From NCBI RefSeq assembly GCF_001375655.1, contig NZ_CTEN01000001.1, positions 1 to 64,000 of the forward strand: 64,000 nt of DNA, in the 5' to 3' direction. The notes under the pieces are model-generated. The model was not told the DNA's origin and searched no databases. It saw only the letters and a list, made by a program, of their open reading frames with translations. Shown in pieces: positions 43,083 to 51,249 of this stretch. The stretch is from Streptococcus varani (GTDB lineage: Bacteria > Bacillota > Bacilli > Lactobacillales > Streptococcaceae). Position 1 is the stretch's first letter; every line of letters begins with the position of its first letter. Both the position numbers and the translations under genes were made by a program.

Positions 43083-43793
43083 CTAGATATAAATAATTTC
43101 CAATTGACTAAAAACGTAATCCCCTGTAACCACTAGGGTTTTGCCAGATAATCCTCCGCTCGGATACGATTTGATGGTACTAAATACCTTATCGCCTGTA
43201 AATTCCACATGCCAATCTTTGGGTACATAGAGTTTGACACTAGAGAAGACTGCATCACCTGAATAGATAGCCTGATCCCCCAGAATGGTCGCATTGGCAA
43301 AATAGATGGAGGTCCCTGAAAAAACAACATCCCCACCAACTCTTGTCAAATTTTCGTCATTAATGTAACGGGTCGTATTCCCAAAAACAGTGTCCGAATC
43401 GTTGTTGCTAGAGAAAGTTCCATCAATTGTATCATGAATCGTATCGCTGATACCATCCCCAAATCGAAAGTCTTTAAACTGACTGACCGTAGACTTAGGC
43501 TTTAGAAGCATACTCAGACCAATACCCGCTAAAACCGCCGCAAAAATCATCGTTCCTGTGCTAATCCGTAACCAGTTAAATTGATTTTCCAAAATGATCA
43601 CAGAAATCACACCACTAATATAGGCACTAGTATAGTTTTTTCGCAGAACATTTTGAATGGCAGAAACACCGAATCCAACGATAAATAAGAGAGCCCAGAT
43701 AGAAATACCAAACTCCGGAAGCTGCAACCTATTTCCAAACAGGACATAGACTGCTACTGCAATCAAACCTGCACCCAACCATGTTTTTTTCAT
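43083..43793 (-). CDS. LiaF-like membrane protein, partner of second LytTR regulator
   Basis: 236 aa. The N-terminal half has about four helices (WLGAGLIAVAVYVLFG to AAVLAGIGLSMLL). The C-terminal part is a beta-strand repeat domain of the LiaF/DUF2154 'cell wall-active antibiotics response' type (GDAVFSSVKLYVPKDWHVEF, then GDKVFSTIKSY). Such proteins negatively control cell-envelope stress regulators. It lies 5 bp after a LytTR gene, forming a second LytTR-membrane pair. Confidence 0.85.
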   Translation of the reverse strand: MKKTWLGAGLIAVAVYVLFGNRLQLPEFGISIWALLFIVGFGVSAIQNVLRKNYTSAYISGVISVIILENQFNWLRISTGTMIFAAVLAGIGLSMLLKPKSTVSQFKDFRFGDGISDTIHDTIDGTFSSNNDSDTVFGNTTRYINDENLTRVGGDVVFSGTSIYFANATILGDQAIYSGDAVFSSVKLYVPKDWHVEFTGDKVFSTIKSYPSGGLSGKTLVVTGDYVFSQLEIIYI

Positions 43794-43798
43794 ATTCC

Positions 43799-44245
43799 TT
43801 ACCTCATTTCACGTAATTTTTCTTTTAAGAGTTGATAGTAGTGCCTCGATACATGAATCTGTTTGACCGTATCATAGAAGCGAATGGTGCTGGTGCCGGA
43901 GAAGGACTTATCCAGCGAGTAAATAGCGCGGATATTGGCAATACTAGACTTAGAAATCCGACTAAAATAAGCAGGCAGACATTCTTCTAACTCATAGAGT
44001 TTGAGCTTGACCTCATAAGCATTGTCTCGACTATGAGCAAAAATTCTAGCCCCATCTGTTTCAAAGAAGAGGATATCTGCCAATTCTAAGAAGTATTCAC
44101 TGGTCCCCTTATAAAAAACCAGGCGAGGACGTTCTATTTGCATCAAGGCTTGCTGAATTTGCTCAATTTCTACTGACAAGCGATTGGTCCGAATGACTAC
44201 TTCTACATCATCCAAACCATCATCCAGCTCAATCCTGATCTTCAT
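43799..44245 (-). CDS. LytTR-domain DNA-binding regulator (second system)
   Basis: 148 aa, no receiver domain. The LytTR domain covers residues about 45-146 (LVFYKGTSEYFLELADILFFETDG, LPAYFSRISKSSIANIRAI). It is first in a two-gene operon with a LiaF-like membrane protein. Its promoter carries two exact 9-bp repeats 21 bp apart, fitting autoregulation. Confidence 0.88.
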   Translation of the reverse strand: MKIRIELDDGLDDVEVVIRTNRLSVEIEQIQQALMQIERPRLVFYKGTSEYFLELADILFFETDGARIFAHSRDNAYEVKLKLYELEECLPAYFSRISKSSIANIRAIYSLDKSFSGTSTIRFYDTVKQIHVSRHYYQLLKEKLREMR

Positions 44246-44295
44246 AGACTCCTCCTCTCTTCATTCTGTCAAACAATCTCATCTTCTTTGTTACC

Positions 44296-44362
44296 ATTAT
44301 ATCAGGATGACAAAATCTTACAAGTCCTTTTCAGTAAGTGGTTGATTTGGGCAAGTAAGTGG
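44296..44362 (-). promoter_or_regulatory. Promoter and LytTR-type direct repeats, 21-bp spacing (second system)
   Basis: On the minus strand: -35 TTGTAA (44318-44323), 16-bp spacer, -10 TATAAT (44296-44301). The 9-mer CCACTTACT occurs exactly twice upstream (44333-44341 and 44354-44362), starts 21 bp apart, the nearer copy ending 9 bp from the -35. This is the ComE/AgrA-like arrangement for LytTR activation. Confidence 0.65.
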
Positions 44363-44409
44363 ACAAAGAAAGGACACAAGTTTCCTTGCATCCTTTGACG
44401 AAATTCTAT

Positions 44410-44715
44410 TTAATTCCTTCCTCTTGAGAATAAACTTCCCAGAAGCTGGCTCCAAGCTACTTGGCTCCGGTATTCCTGAGCAATTTTTTCAACTGCCATA
44501 GCCAATTCTATGATTGATTTAGGCGCTTGGTATTTGTGACATACAAGATACCAAGATAGACTACGACTAAATCGTGTGAAAACAAGATTTTCTGGTTCCT
44601 TCTGTTCCAATTCCTTCTTAGCCTGTAGGCAAATCCCATATAATTCTGGCTGACCAGCTACTTCCTTATCCAAGAGAGCATTATAAAGTTGATCGATAAT
44701 TGTTGAATAATCCAT
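44410..44715 (-). CDS. Enterocin A-type bacteriocin immunity protein
   Basis: 101 aa from the ATG at 44715 (ribosome site GGAG; a GTG two codons earlier overlaps it). It matches the EntA-immunity family: TIIDQLYNALLDKEV, LCLQAKKELEQKEP-type helix, and FSRSLSWYLVCHKYQAPKSI. Members form a four-helix bundle that protects against pediocin-like bacteriocins. No bacteriocin precursor or exporter gene is next to it, so it is an orphan immunity gene. Confidence 0.85.
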   Translation of the reverse strand: MDYSTIIDQLYNALLDKEVAGQPELYGICLQAKKELEQKEPENLVFTRFSRSLSWYLVCHKYQAPKSIIELAMAVEKIAQEYRSQVAWSQLLGSLFSRGRN

Positions 44716-44744
44716 ATACACTCCTAGAGCAATATCTTTACAAA

Positions 44745-45461
44745 TTAGGAGCTACTACCTGTAGAAATATAGTTTCCAATGACATGTGCAAAGGTTTCAA
44801 CATTGAGACTCTGTACGTAAATCTCCCCAGTTCCACGGAAGGTATTGACCACACCTTCACCAGTTCCGATGGATTGCATAAAGCTATTTTCTAGGTGAAT
44901 ATCATAGTCCAAGTCGCGACTCCAAGCGACAACATGAGCATTGTCAATGGTGATGCTCCCACCCTTTAAATCAATTTTCTTGATGGAACCAAAGCTATTG
45001 GCCAAAAGAGTTCCCTGCCCTTGGGTTGTCATAACAAAGAATCCACCCTGTCCACCAAAAAGAGCCCGACCGACCGATTGGCGTTCCATGGTATACTGAG
45101 CGGAACCGTCCAGAGCTAGAAAAGCTCCATCATTGATGCGGTACTGCTTTTCACCTAATTCAAGTGCAATAACTTGACCTGGCATACTTGGTGCAAGCGC
45201 TAAAACACCATCCGCAGCAGTTGAAGTCGCCTGAGTGATAAACATAGACTCACCAGATACAATCGAGCGTCCGATAGCCCCCATTAACTTGCCGATCCCA
45301 GAACCCTTAGCATTGAGGCGAGTATTGAGCGTCACACTATCAGTATGATAGACCATACTGCCCTGTTGAATGTAGGCCATCTCCCCCGCTTCAAGGGCAA
45401 TTTCCACTAGAGGAAACTGCATATTGCTATCAATGGTGTATTTCATGCGATTATCTGACAT
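44745..45461 (-). CDS. AIM24/TIGR00266-family protein
   Basis: 238 aa beta-rich protein with glycine-rich turns (GSGIGKLMGAIGRSIVSGESMF; GTGEGVVNTFRGTGEIYVQSL). It fits the AIM24 family, whose bacterial members have no settled function. It has ribosome site AAAGGAG. It stands alone on the minus strand upstream of the immunity gene. Confidence 0.85.
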   Translation of the reverse strand: MSDNRMKYTIDSNMQFPLVEIALEAGEMAYIQQGSMVYHTDSVTLNTRLNAKGSGIGKLMGAIGRSIVSGESMFITQATSTAADGVLALAPSMPGQVIALELGEKQYRINDGAFLALDGSAQYTMERQSVGRALFGGQGGFFVMTTQGQGTLLANSFGSIKKIDLKGGSITIDNAHVVAWSRDLDYDIHLENSFMQSIGTGEGVVNTFRGTGEIYVQSLNVETFAHVIGNYISTGSSS

Positions 45462-45554
45462 GGTTTTTTCTCCTTTGTACTATTTATTTAATACAATTGT
45501 AAACCCTTTTAAAAACACTGTCAAGCAATAACATATTTTTTATTTCTTTTTCTA

Positions 45555-46049
45555 TTAAATAACTTCTGTCATCAAACCAGTATCCACATCATAAACTGCT
45601 CCACTGATAATCACATCATCTGGAATCAGAGGTGAGTTACGGAGAATAGCCATATCTTCTCTGATACTTTCTTCCACATCGGTAAAAGGTAGAAAATCTT
45701 GGCCAGTCACATCGACCCCCAGTTCCTTATGGATATGCCGAGCAAAATCTTCGTTTCGGAAAGTCTGAGCCCCACAATCTGTATGGTGGAGGACGACAAT
45801 CTCTCGCGTTCCCATCTGTTGTTGGGAAATAACCAAGGAACGAATCATGTCCTCAGTGACACGGCCACCTGCATTCCGTAAAATATGAGCATCCCCCAGA
45901 GCCAAACCTAAGGCTGGTGCCACATGAAGTCTGGAATCCATACAAGTGACAATGGCAACTTGAGTTTTGGGTTTAAGAGGCAAGTGGGCACTGCCATGAA
46001 AGTCGGCATAAGCTCGGTTAGTGGTTAAAAATTTTTCAAAATAAGACAT
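45555..46049 (-). CDS. Beta-class carbonic anhydrase
   Basis: 164 aa from the ATG at 46049 (ribosome site AAGGAG; an in-frame start ten codons earlier lies inside the leader). Zinc ligands are in CMDSRLH and LHHTDCG; the Asp-Arg dyad is in MDSR. It interconverts CO2 and bicarbonate. In pneumococcus a homologue follows radA; here it also lies downstream of radA, separated by a terminator. Confidence 0.92.
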   Translation of the reverse strand: MSYFEKFLTTNRAYADFHGSAHLPLKPKTQVAIVTCMDSRLHVAPALGLALGDAHILRNAGGRVTEDMIRSLVISQQQMGTREIVVLHHTDCGAQTFRNEDFARHIHKELGVDVTGQDFLPFTDVEESIREDMAILRNSPLIPDDVIISGAVYDVDTGLMTEVI

Positions 46050-46072
46050 AGTTTCTCCTTCATTGCGACGAC

Positions 46073-46089
46073 TACTCAAAGAAAATCAA
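46073..46089. repeat. Fragment of a dispersed intergenic repeat
   Basis: TACTCAAAGAAAATCAA is identical to 63903-63919. It resembles the end of BOX-type elements of streptococci. I see nothing coding between here and the radA terminator. Confidence 0.45.
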
Positions 46090-46278
46090 CCAAAACTAGC
46101 TGAGCAAGTCCTAGGTAAGTTCAGCGACCCAGAAAGAAACTCTTGAAAATAAAAGCTGACTATAGACCATCGGCATCTAATAATCCTCAAGGCTGGACAA
46201 GAAAGCACGGTTTTGATGTTTACAGAGTATAAATCTTGTCACTATGCTATCATTTTCTAGGTTTTTTGTCATTGAAAA

Positions 46279-46297
46279 AACCTGACTAAATCAGGTT
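46279..46297 (-). terminator. Terminator of the dut-radA operon
   Basis: AACCTGA / TCAGGTT with a 5-nt loop; on the minus strand six T residues run from the end of the stem. It lies 51 bp after the radA stop. Confidence 0.75.
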
Positions 46298-46347
46298 CGT
46301 TCGGTTTATTTTTATGTAATCTTTCAGTCTTTCTTCAGCTGGCACAA

Positions 46348-47709
46348 TTAAGCAAAGACTTTTTGCAAGACTTGCCCCAGGGTTGTGACTCCTACCACTT
46401 GGATCCCATCTGGTACTTGAATACCGTAGAGAGAATTTTTAGGAGCGTAGACCTTGGTGAAGCCCAGTTTGGCAGCCTCGTTAATGCGTTGCTCGATGCG
46501 GTTGACACGGCGTATTTCTCCTGTCAGACCGATTTCTCCGATGAAACATTCTTGGGCATTGGTCGGTTTTTCCTTGTAGCTGGATGCAATGGCCACAGCC
46601 ACAGCTAGGTCAATGGCTGGCTCATCCAGACGGACACCACCTGCTGACTTGAGGTAGGCATCCTGATTTTGGAGGAGAAGACCAGAACGTTTTTCCAAGA
46701 CCGCCATAATCAGGCTGGCACGGTTGAAATCCAGACCAGTCGTCGTCCGCTTGGCATTACCAAACATGGTTGGCGTCACGAGAGCCTGCACCTCAGCTAA
46801 GATCGGACGTGTTCCCTCCATAGTCACGACAATGGCAGAGCCCGTTGCTCCGTCTAAACGTTCTTCCAAGAAGACTTCGCTTGGGTTGGTCACTTCGACC
46901 AGACCTTGAGACTGCATCTCAAAGATGCCGATTTCATTGGTAGAACCAAAGCGGTTTTTGACCGCGCGCAAGATACGAAAAGTATGCTGGCGCTCACCCT
47001 CAAAGTAAAGAACCGTATCCACCATATGCTCCAAGGTACGCGGACCTGCGAGCGTCCCCTCCTTGGTCATATGCCCAACGATGAAGGTGGCAATATTGTT
47101 GGTCTTGGCAATCTGCATGAGCTCATGGGTCACTTCACGAACCTGGCTGACAGAACCTTGTACGCTGGAAATTTCAGGACTCATGATGGTTTGAATCGAG
47201 TCGATAATCAAAAAATCAGGTTGAATCTTCTCGATTTCCGTGCGAATGGACTGCATATTGGTCTCAGCGTAGAGGTAAAATTCGCTGTCAATATCTCCCA
47301 AACGCTCGGCACGCAGCTTGATTTGCTGGGCAGACTCTTCCCCCGAAACGTAGAGTACAGTGCCGATGGTCGATAACTGGGTAGAGACTTGCAGGAGCAA
47401 GGTTGACTTCCCAATCCCGGGATCGCCACCGATGAGGACTAGACTTCCTGGTACCACACCGCCACCCAAGACGCGGTTAAACTCATCCATATTGGTCTTG
47501 GTTCTAGCCACTTGGATAGAAGACACTTCATTGAGTTTCAAAGGGCGCGTTTTTTCACCGGTCAGGGAAACTCGTTCATTCTTGACCTCTGCGACCTCTA
47601 CTTCCTCCACAAAGGAAGACCAAGCCCCACAATTTGGACAACGACCTAGATACTTAGGCGAGTGATATTCGCAATTTTGACAAACAAAAGTTGTTTTTTT
47701 CTTAGCGAT
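46348..47709 (-). CDS. radA: DNA repair/recombination ATPase RadA, apparent AUC start
   Basis: 453 aa if begun at the ATC at 47709. The N-terminal zinc finger ([21 protein letters not shown], two CxxC pairs) lies upstream of the first ATG/GTG/TTG in frame, so a later start would lose a required part. Ribosome site AAGGAGG ends 6 bp before this ATC; an adjacent ATC (47712) is possible. Walker [10 protein letters not shown], the KNRFG motif and a Lon-like C-terminus are intact. RadA is a helicase needed for natural transformation and repair. It is third in the competence operon with dut. Confidence 0.93.
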   Translation of the reverse strand: MAKKKTTFVCQNCEYHSPKYLGRCPNCGAWSSFVEEVEVAEVKNERVSLTGEKTRPLKLNEVSSIQVARTKTNMDEFNRVLGGGVVPGSLVLIGGDPGIGKSTLLLQVSTQLSTIGTVLYVSGEESAQQIKLRAERLGDIDSEFYLYAETNMQSIRTEIEKIQPDFLIIDSIQTIMSPEISSVQGSVSQVREVTHELMQIAKTNNIATFIVGHMTKEGTLAGPRTLEHMVDTVLYFEGERQHTFRILRAVKNRFGSTNEIGIFEMQSQGLVEVTNPSEVFLEERLDGATGSAIVVTMEGTRPILAEVQALVTPTMFGNAKRTTTGLDFNRASLIMAVLEKRSGLLLQNQDAYLKSAGGVRLDEPAIDLAVAVAIASSYKEKPTNAQECFIGEIGLTGEIRRVNRIEQRINEAAKLGFTKVYAPKNSLYGIQVPDGIQVVGVTTLGQVLQKVFA

Positions 47710-47720
47710 GATGTTCCTCC

Positions 47721-48254
47721 TTATACTTCTACTTCGATTAGCTCGCAGTATTGGATTTTTTCTTGATCGAAAAATTGGCGAATGAGCATGCCATGGCAGA
47801 CAATAGCTACGCTATCATAGTGACGATATTTCTCTAAAGCCTTCAAAAAACGTTCCCGAACCTGCGCTGCAGTTTCATAGCGAACAGGCGAATCCGCTGG
47901 TAACTGCCCCTTGTTTTCCCAAAAGAGCTGATAGGCCTTCTCAACCGTCGCTGCTGTATAGTTTAACCCATCCAAATCAGGGCGCCATTCATGAAAGAAA
48001 GGCTCTACTAAGAGTAGCTTGTCTTGATGGCGAACAATATAAGTAGCTGTCTCCAAGGCCCTTGTGATAGAGGAAGAAATCACAACTTGAACCTGTGCCA
48101 ATCGGGCGTCCTGTGCTGCTTTCTCAGCCAGCATGCGTCCATTTTCAGTCAAAGGAGCCAAGTCACGACCGAATCCTGCGTAAGCATCCGGATTCACTGC
48201 TTGATCCAGCATAGAATAATCAGGTTCCGAATGGCGAACAAACACTATTTTCAT
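47721..48254 (-). CDS. Histidine phosphatase family protein
   Basis: 177 aa. The phosphohistidine motif appears as FVRHSEPDY (RHS rather than RHG) and the second His is in [11 protein letters not shown]. It is the phosphoglycerate-mutase-like fold. Its substrate is unknown. It lies between dut and radA, 11 bp before the radA start, as in other streptococci, so it is a member of the competence-induced operon. Confidence 0.88.
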   Translation of the reverse strand: MKIVFVRHSEPDYSMLDQAVNPDAYAGFGRDLAPLTENGRMLAEKAAQDARLAQVQVVISSSITRALETATYIVRHQDKLLLVEPFFHEWRPDLDGLNYTAATVEKAYQLFWENKGQLPADSPVRYETAAQVRERFLKALEKYRHYDSVAIVCHGMLIRQFFDQEKIQYCELIEVEV

Positions 48255-48301
48255 CTGCTTTTCCTATCTGTCACCATGAAGACAGTACCCTTTCGTCAGA
48301 C

Positions 48302-48745
48302 CTATTTCCCAGTCGAGCCAAAACCACCCGTGCGGACACCGTCTGCTTCATCTCCATCCACCACTAAAAATGGCATGAAGACGCCTTGGACAATACGTTC
48401 GCCGACTTCAAGCACAACCGACTCATCCGTGATGTTTTTCATCTGAGCAAAGATATGGCCTTCATTAGCAGGGTTATCATAATAGTCCCCGTCAATAACG
48501 CCAACTGAATTGATGAGGACCAGGCCTTTTTTACGAGGATTGGACGAGCGATCAAAAAGATATAGCACCTCACCTGCTTGCATGTAGGCCTTGACACCAG
48601 TTGGCACCAGAACGATTTCCCCAGGACCGATAGTGGTTTCCACCGCCACCTTCAAATCATAACCCGCTGCATGGGCTGTTTCTCTCTTTGGTAATAAAGT
48701 TTCATCTGTAAACTGGCTGACCAGTTCAAATCCACGAATTTTCAT
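48302..48745 (-). CDS. dut: dUTP diphosphatase
   Basis: 147 aa from the ATG at 48745 (AAAGGA upstream; an in-frame start six codons earlier lacks a site). The five dUTPase motifs are visible: AGYDLKV, RSS (DRSSNPRK), GVIDGDYYDN, GERIVQGVF and RTGGFGSTGK. It hydrolyses dUTP to keep uracil out of DNA. It is first in the operon after the SigX box, with an unusually long 280-bp leader. Confidence 0.93.
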   Translation of the reverse strand: MKIRGFELVSQFTDETLLPKRETAHAAGYDLKVAVETTIGPGEIVLVPTGVKAYMQAGEVLYLFDRSSNPRKKGLVLINSVGVIDGDYYDNPANEGHIFAQMKNITDESVVLEVGERIVQGVFMPFLVVDGDEADGVRTGGFGSTGK

Positions 48746-49028
48746 CTTGTTTTCCTTTCGCATCTTATCTGTCTATTCATTTTTGTGTTTCCTGCTAAGC
48801 AAGAGTCGCTTTTTGTGAGTTCACACGCTAACCAACGGAAATCATCGCATCCAGATTTTAATAAGCAACCTCTTTGGTCTGCATTTTCCCTATCCTGGCG
48901 CCATGTTGAGTGTTTGTTCCCATTTTTGAAACAAACACTTTCTCATTCATATCACAGGTTACAAGACACTGACTTTTTTCATCCAATCGGTCTTTTGAGA
49001 GCTAAAACACTTACTCTCTATTATAAGT

Positions 49029-49036
49029 TATTCGTA
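49029..49036 (-). promoter_or_regulatory. SigX (ComX) com-box TACGAATA
   Basis: On the minus strand the exact octamer TACGAATA is followed by ACTTATAATAG, which also contains a sigma-A -10. It is the recognition core of the alternative competence sigma factor in streptococci and lies upstream of dut-phosphatase-radA, genes of the late competence regulon in pneumococcus. The stretch from here to dut holds a 9-10-bp inverted repeat (AGTGTTTGTT/AACAAACACT, about 48910-48942) and no gene I can support. Right of it, up to the ABC gene at 49311, I see nothing. Confidence 0.7.
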
Positions 49037-49310
49037 AGTGAAAAGCAAAAAGCAAACTGCTTCGATTTGGCGGCTACTGCATGGTCGAAAACGGCCACTA
49101 TCAGGCAAAAATCAGAGAACTATACTTTGGGATTGGAATGTTGATGATAGCTCTATCTATTATGGTCTCTGTCCTTAAGTTTTTTGAGTATATCAATGCA
49201 GAATAGATGGCAATGTTTTAAAGCCTATAAACTAAAAATATGGCCTGCAAAGACCATATTTTTAGTTTGTTCATATTGTGATAGAGTTCATGATTGAGCC
49301 GTTATTTAAC

Positions 49311-49976
49311 TTAGGATTTTTGGGTTAAAATACCATCTCTCATTTCGTAAACCTTGTCACATTTCTCCACCATTCGAATATCATGGGTTACCATGATGAT
49401 GGCTTTCTTCTGTTCCTTAGCTTCCTTGGCTAAAAGCTCAACAACCTCAAAAGCGCGTTCGCTGTCAAGACTGGCAGTTGGTTCATCGGCTAAAATGAGA
49501 ACCGGATCATTGTATAGAGCCCTAGCGATGGCCACCCGTTGGCGTTCTCCACCCGACAAATCACTTGGAAACTTCGTTTTCAGGTGGGAAATCCCCAAAT
49601 CCTCAAAGAGTTCATTTTGGCGTTCTTTGTTGGCTTTTTTATTTATTTTATCCACCAAGTCCAATTGTTTTTCAATGGTTAGGAAAGGAATCAAATTGGA
49701 GCTTTGTAGGATAAATCCGATATCTTTGTATCTGAGTTTAGCCCTTTCTTTTTCACTGAGTTTAGAGTAGTCAGACTCATTGATAGTGATTTCTCCCTTA
49801 GTCGGTGTTTGAAGACCACCTGCTAGGGTTAAAAAGGTACTTTTCCCTGACCCTGAAGGTCCGATGATAGCTACGAATTCACCTGACTTAACGGAGAAAT
49901 CGGTTGGTTTCAAGGCAACAATCGTGTTGGAACCGTCTTTAAATTCTTTTGTAATATTATGGAATGTTAATGTCAT
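49311..49976 (-). CDS. ABC transporter ATP-binding protein (MacB/LolD type)
   Basis: 221 aa. Walker A GPSGSGKST, signature DLSGGERQR, Walker B ILADEPTASLD and His switch VTHD are intact. The short form paired with an FtsX-like permease indicates a mechanotransmission-type transporter, often for peptide resistance or lipoprotein and signal export. It starts 10 bp after the permease stop. Confidence 0.9.
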   Translation of the reverse strand: MTLTFHNITKEFKDGSNTIVALKPTDFSVKSGEFVAIIGPSGSGKSTFLTLAGGLQTPTKGEITINESDYSKLSEKERAKLRYKDIGFILQSSNLIPFLTIEKQLDLVDKINKKANKERQNELFEDLGISHLKTKFPSDLSGGERQRVAIARALYNDPVLILADEPTASLDSERAFEVVELLAKEAKEQKKAIIMVTHDIRMVEKCDKVYEMRDGILTQKS

Positions 49977-49986
49977 ATCTGATCTC

Positions 49987-51063
49987 CTAACTAATCATTT
50001 TAAGAGGGTCTACTTTGACAACTGCTCGAACAGAGAAAATCGCTCCCAATACAGCAAAGATTACTAGTGAGGCGAAAATAGCGCCGTAGAAAGGCCAATT
50101 GTTTTGGAAAGGAACAGCATTAGGTAGAGCTAACGAAGACAGGTAGGTTCCCAAAAGCCCTAGACTTGTTCCAACTGCACTTAAAAGGAAGGTTTGTGCC
50201 AAAACTGACTTAGAAATAAAGGCATTGGATAACCCTTGCACCTTCATCAAGCCGAAATTTTTTGTCTTCTGAGTGGTTAAAACATAGATAAAAATGCTCA
50301 CCACAATGGATGAAATCACGATCAAAAATCCAATCATAAACCCAAAGGTCATGTTCTGAGCTGAATAACCTGGTAGATTTTGAATAAAATCTGAAATAGA
50401 TAATTTTTCTAAGTCTTCATTTGTTGTGCTAGAGTTTTCGTCTCTGACAACAATAGCATTGGCAAAGTCTGGAGCACTCTCAGGTCGCTCACCATAGACA
50501 GCCTTTTGAAAATCTTCAAAGGACATGTACACAACGGGTGACACACTAAAACGCGCCTGTTCAGTTACTCCGACAATGGTATAGGTTTCATCGGTATCCG
50601 CCAGATACAGGGTATCACCAAGTGCATAGCCTTCATTTTCAATCAAGGTCTTGTCGACAACGACTTGTCCACTAGCTTCTAAGCCATAACCTTCTATAAT
50701 GTTTGGTGCGATAAATTCGTTGGCATGAATACCAAAGACACTAATGCGGGATTTATCATCTACTCCTGCATCAACCTTGTTCCAAGCTACAATTGCTCTC
50801 TGAGCTAGAACCGCTTTGTCTTCTGCTTTAACATCATCCAAGAGGGCAACATCAAAACGAGAAGCAGCCAGCATGCTATTGGAATTGGTGGATAGGTAAA
50901 CGGATGTCGCTTCCCACTTGTCGACAGCTGCTCTGTTTTCTTGCATCAATCCATAAGATAGACCTGACAAAAAGAAAACCAGATAGGAAATCAAAAACAG
51001 GAGCCCCAGTATTAGACTGTAGCGTAATTTGGATCGCTTCATTTCTTCTAAAGCTAAAAACAT
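49987..51063 (-). CDS. FtsX/MacB-type ABC permease
   Basis: 358 aa. An N-terminal helix (YSLILGLLFLISYLVFFLSG) is followed by a large extracytoplasmic domain (residues about 45-225) and three C-terminal helices in the FtsX fold (VISSIVVSIFIYVLTTQK; ALPNAVPFQNNWPFYGAIFASL). It partners the ATPase downstream. The substrate is unknown. Confidence 0.88.
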   Translation of the reverse strand: MFLALEEMKRSKLRYSLILGLLFLISYLVFFLSGLSYGLMQENRAAVDKWEATSVYLSTNSNSMLAASRFDVALLDDVKAEDKAVLAQRAIVAWNKVDAGVDDKSRISVFGIHANEFIAPNIIEGYGLEASGQVVVDKTLIENEGYALGDTLYLADTDETYTIVGVTEQARFSVSPVVYMSFEDFQKAVYGERPESAPDFANAIVVRDENSSTTNEDLEKLSISDFIQNLPGYSAQNMTFGFMIGFLIVISSIVVSIFIYVLTTQKTKNFGLMKVQGLSNAFISKSVLAQTFLLSAVGTSLGLLGTYLSSLALPNAVPFQNNWPFYGAIFASLVIFAVLGAIFSVRAVVKVDPLKMIS

Positions 51064-51249
51064 CTCTCTTCTCCTTTGGTTGAAGTTTTTTTCAATCTAT
51101 TCAATAGATATGAAAGAATGACGACTAATTATTTATTATATAGCCATTTGAATTAACGTTGATACAGCATCATTTTCTACTTGCAGTACTCTAGTAAAGC
51201 CTGCATCTCAATTCCTTATTCAAAAATTAATTCGATTAACTATAAAAGT

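Noticed and set aside
48785-49144. Plus-strand 119-codon frame
   Set aside because: No ribosome site, no recognisable motif, and it runs antisense through the dut leader and the SigX box.
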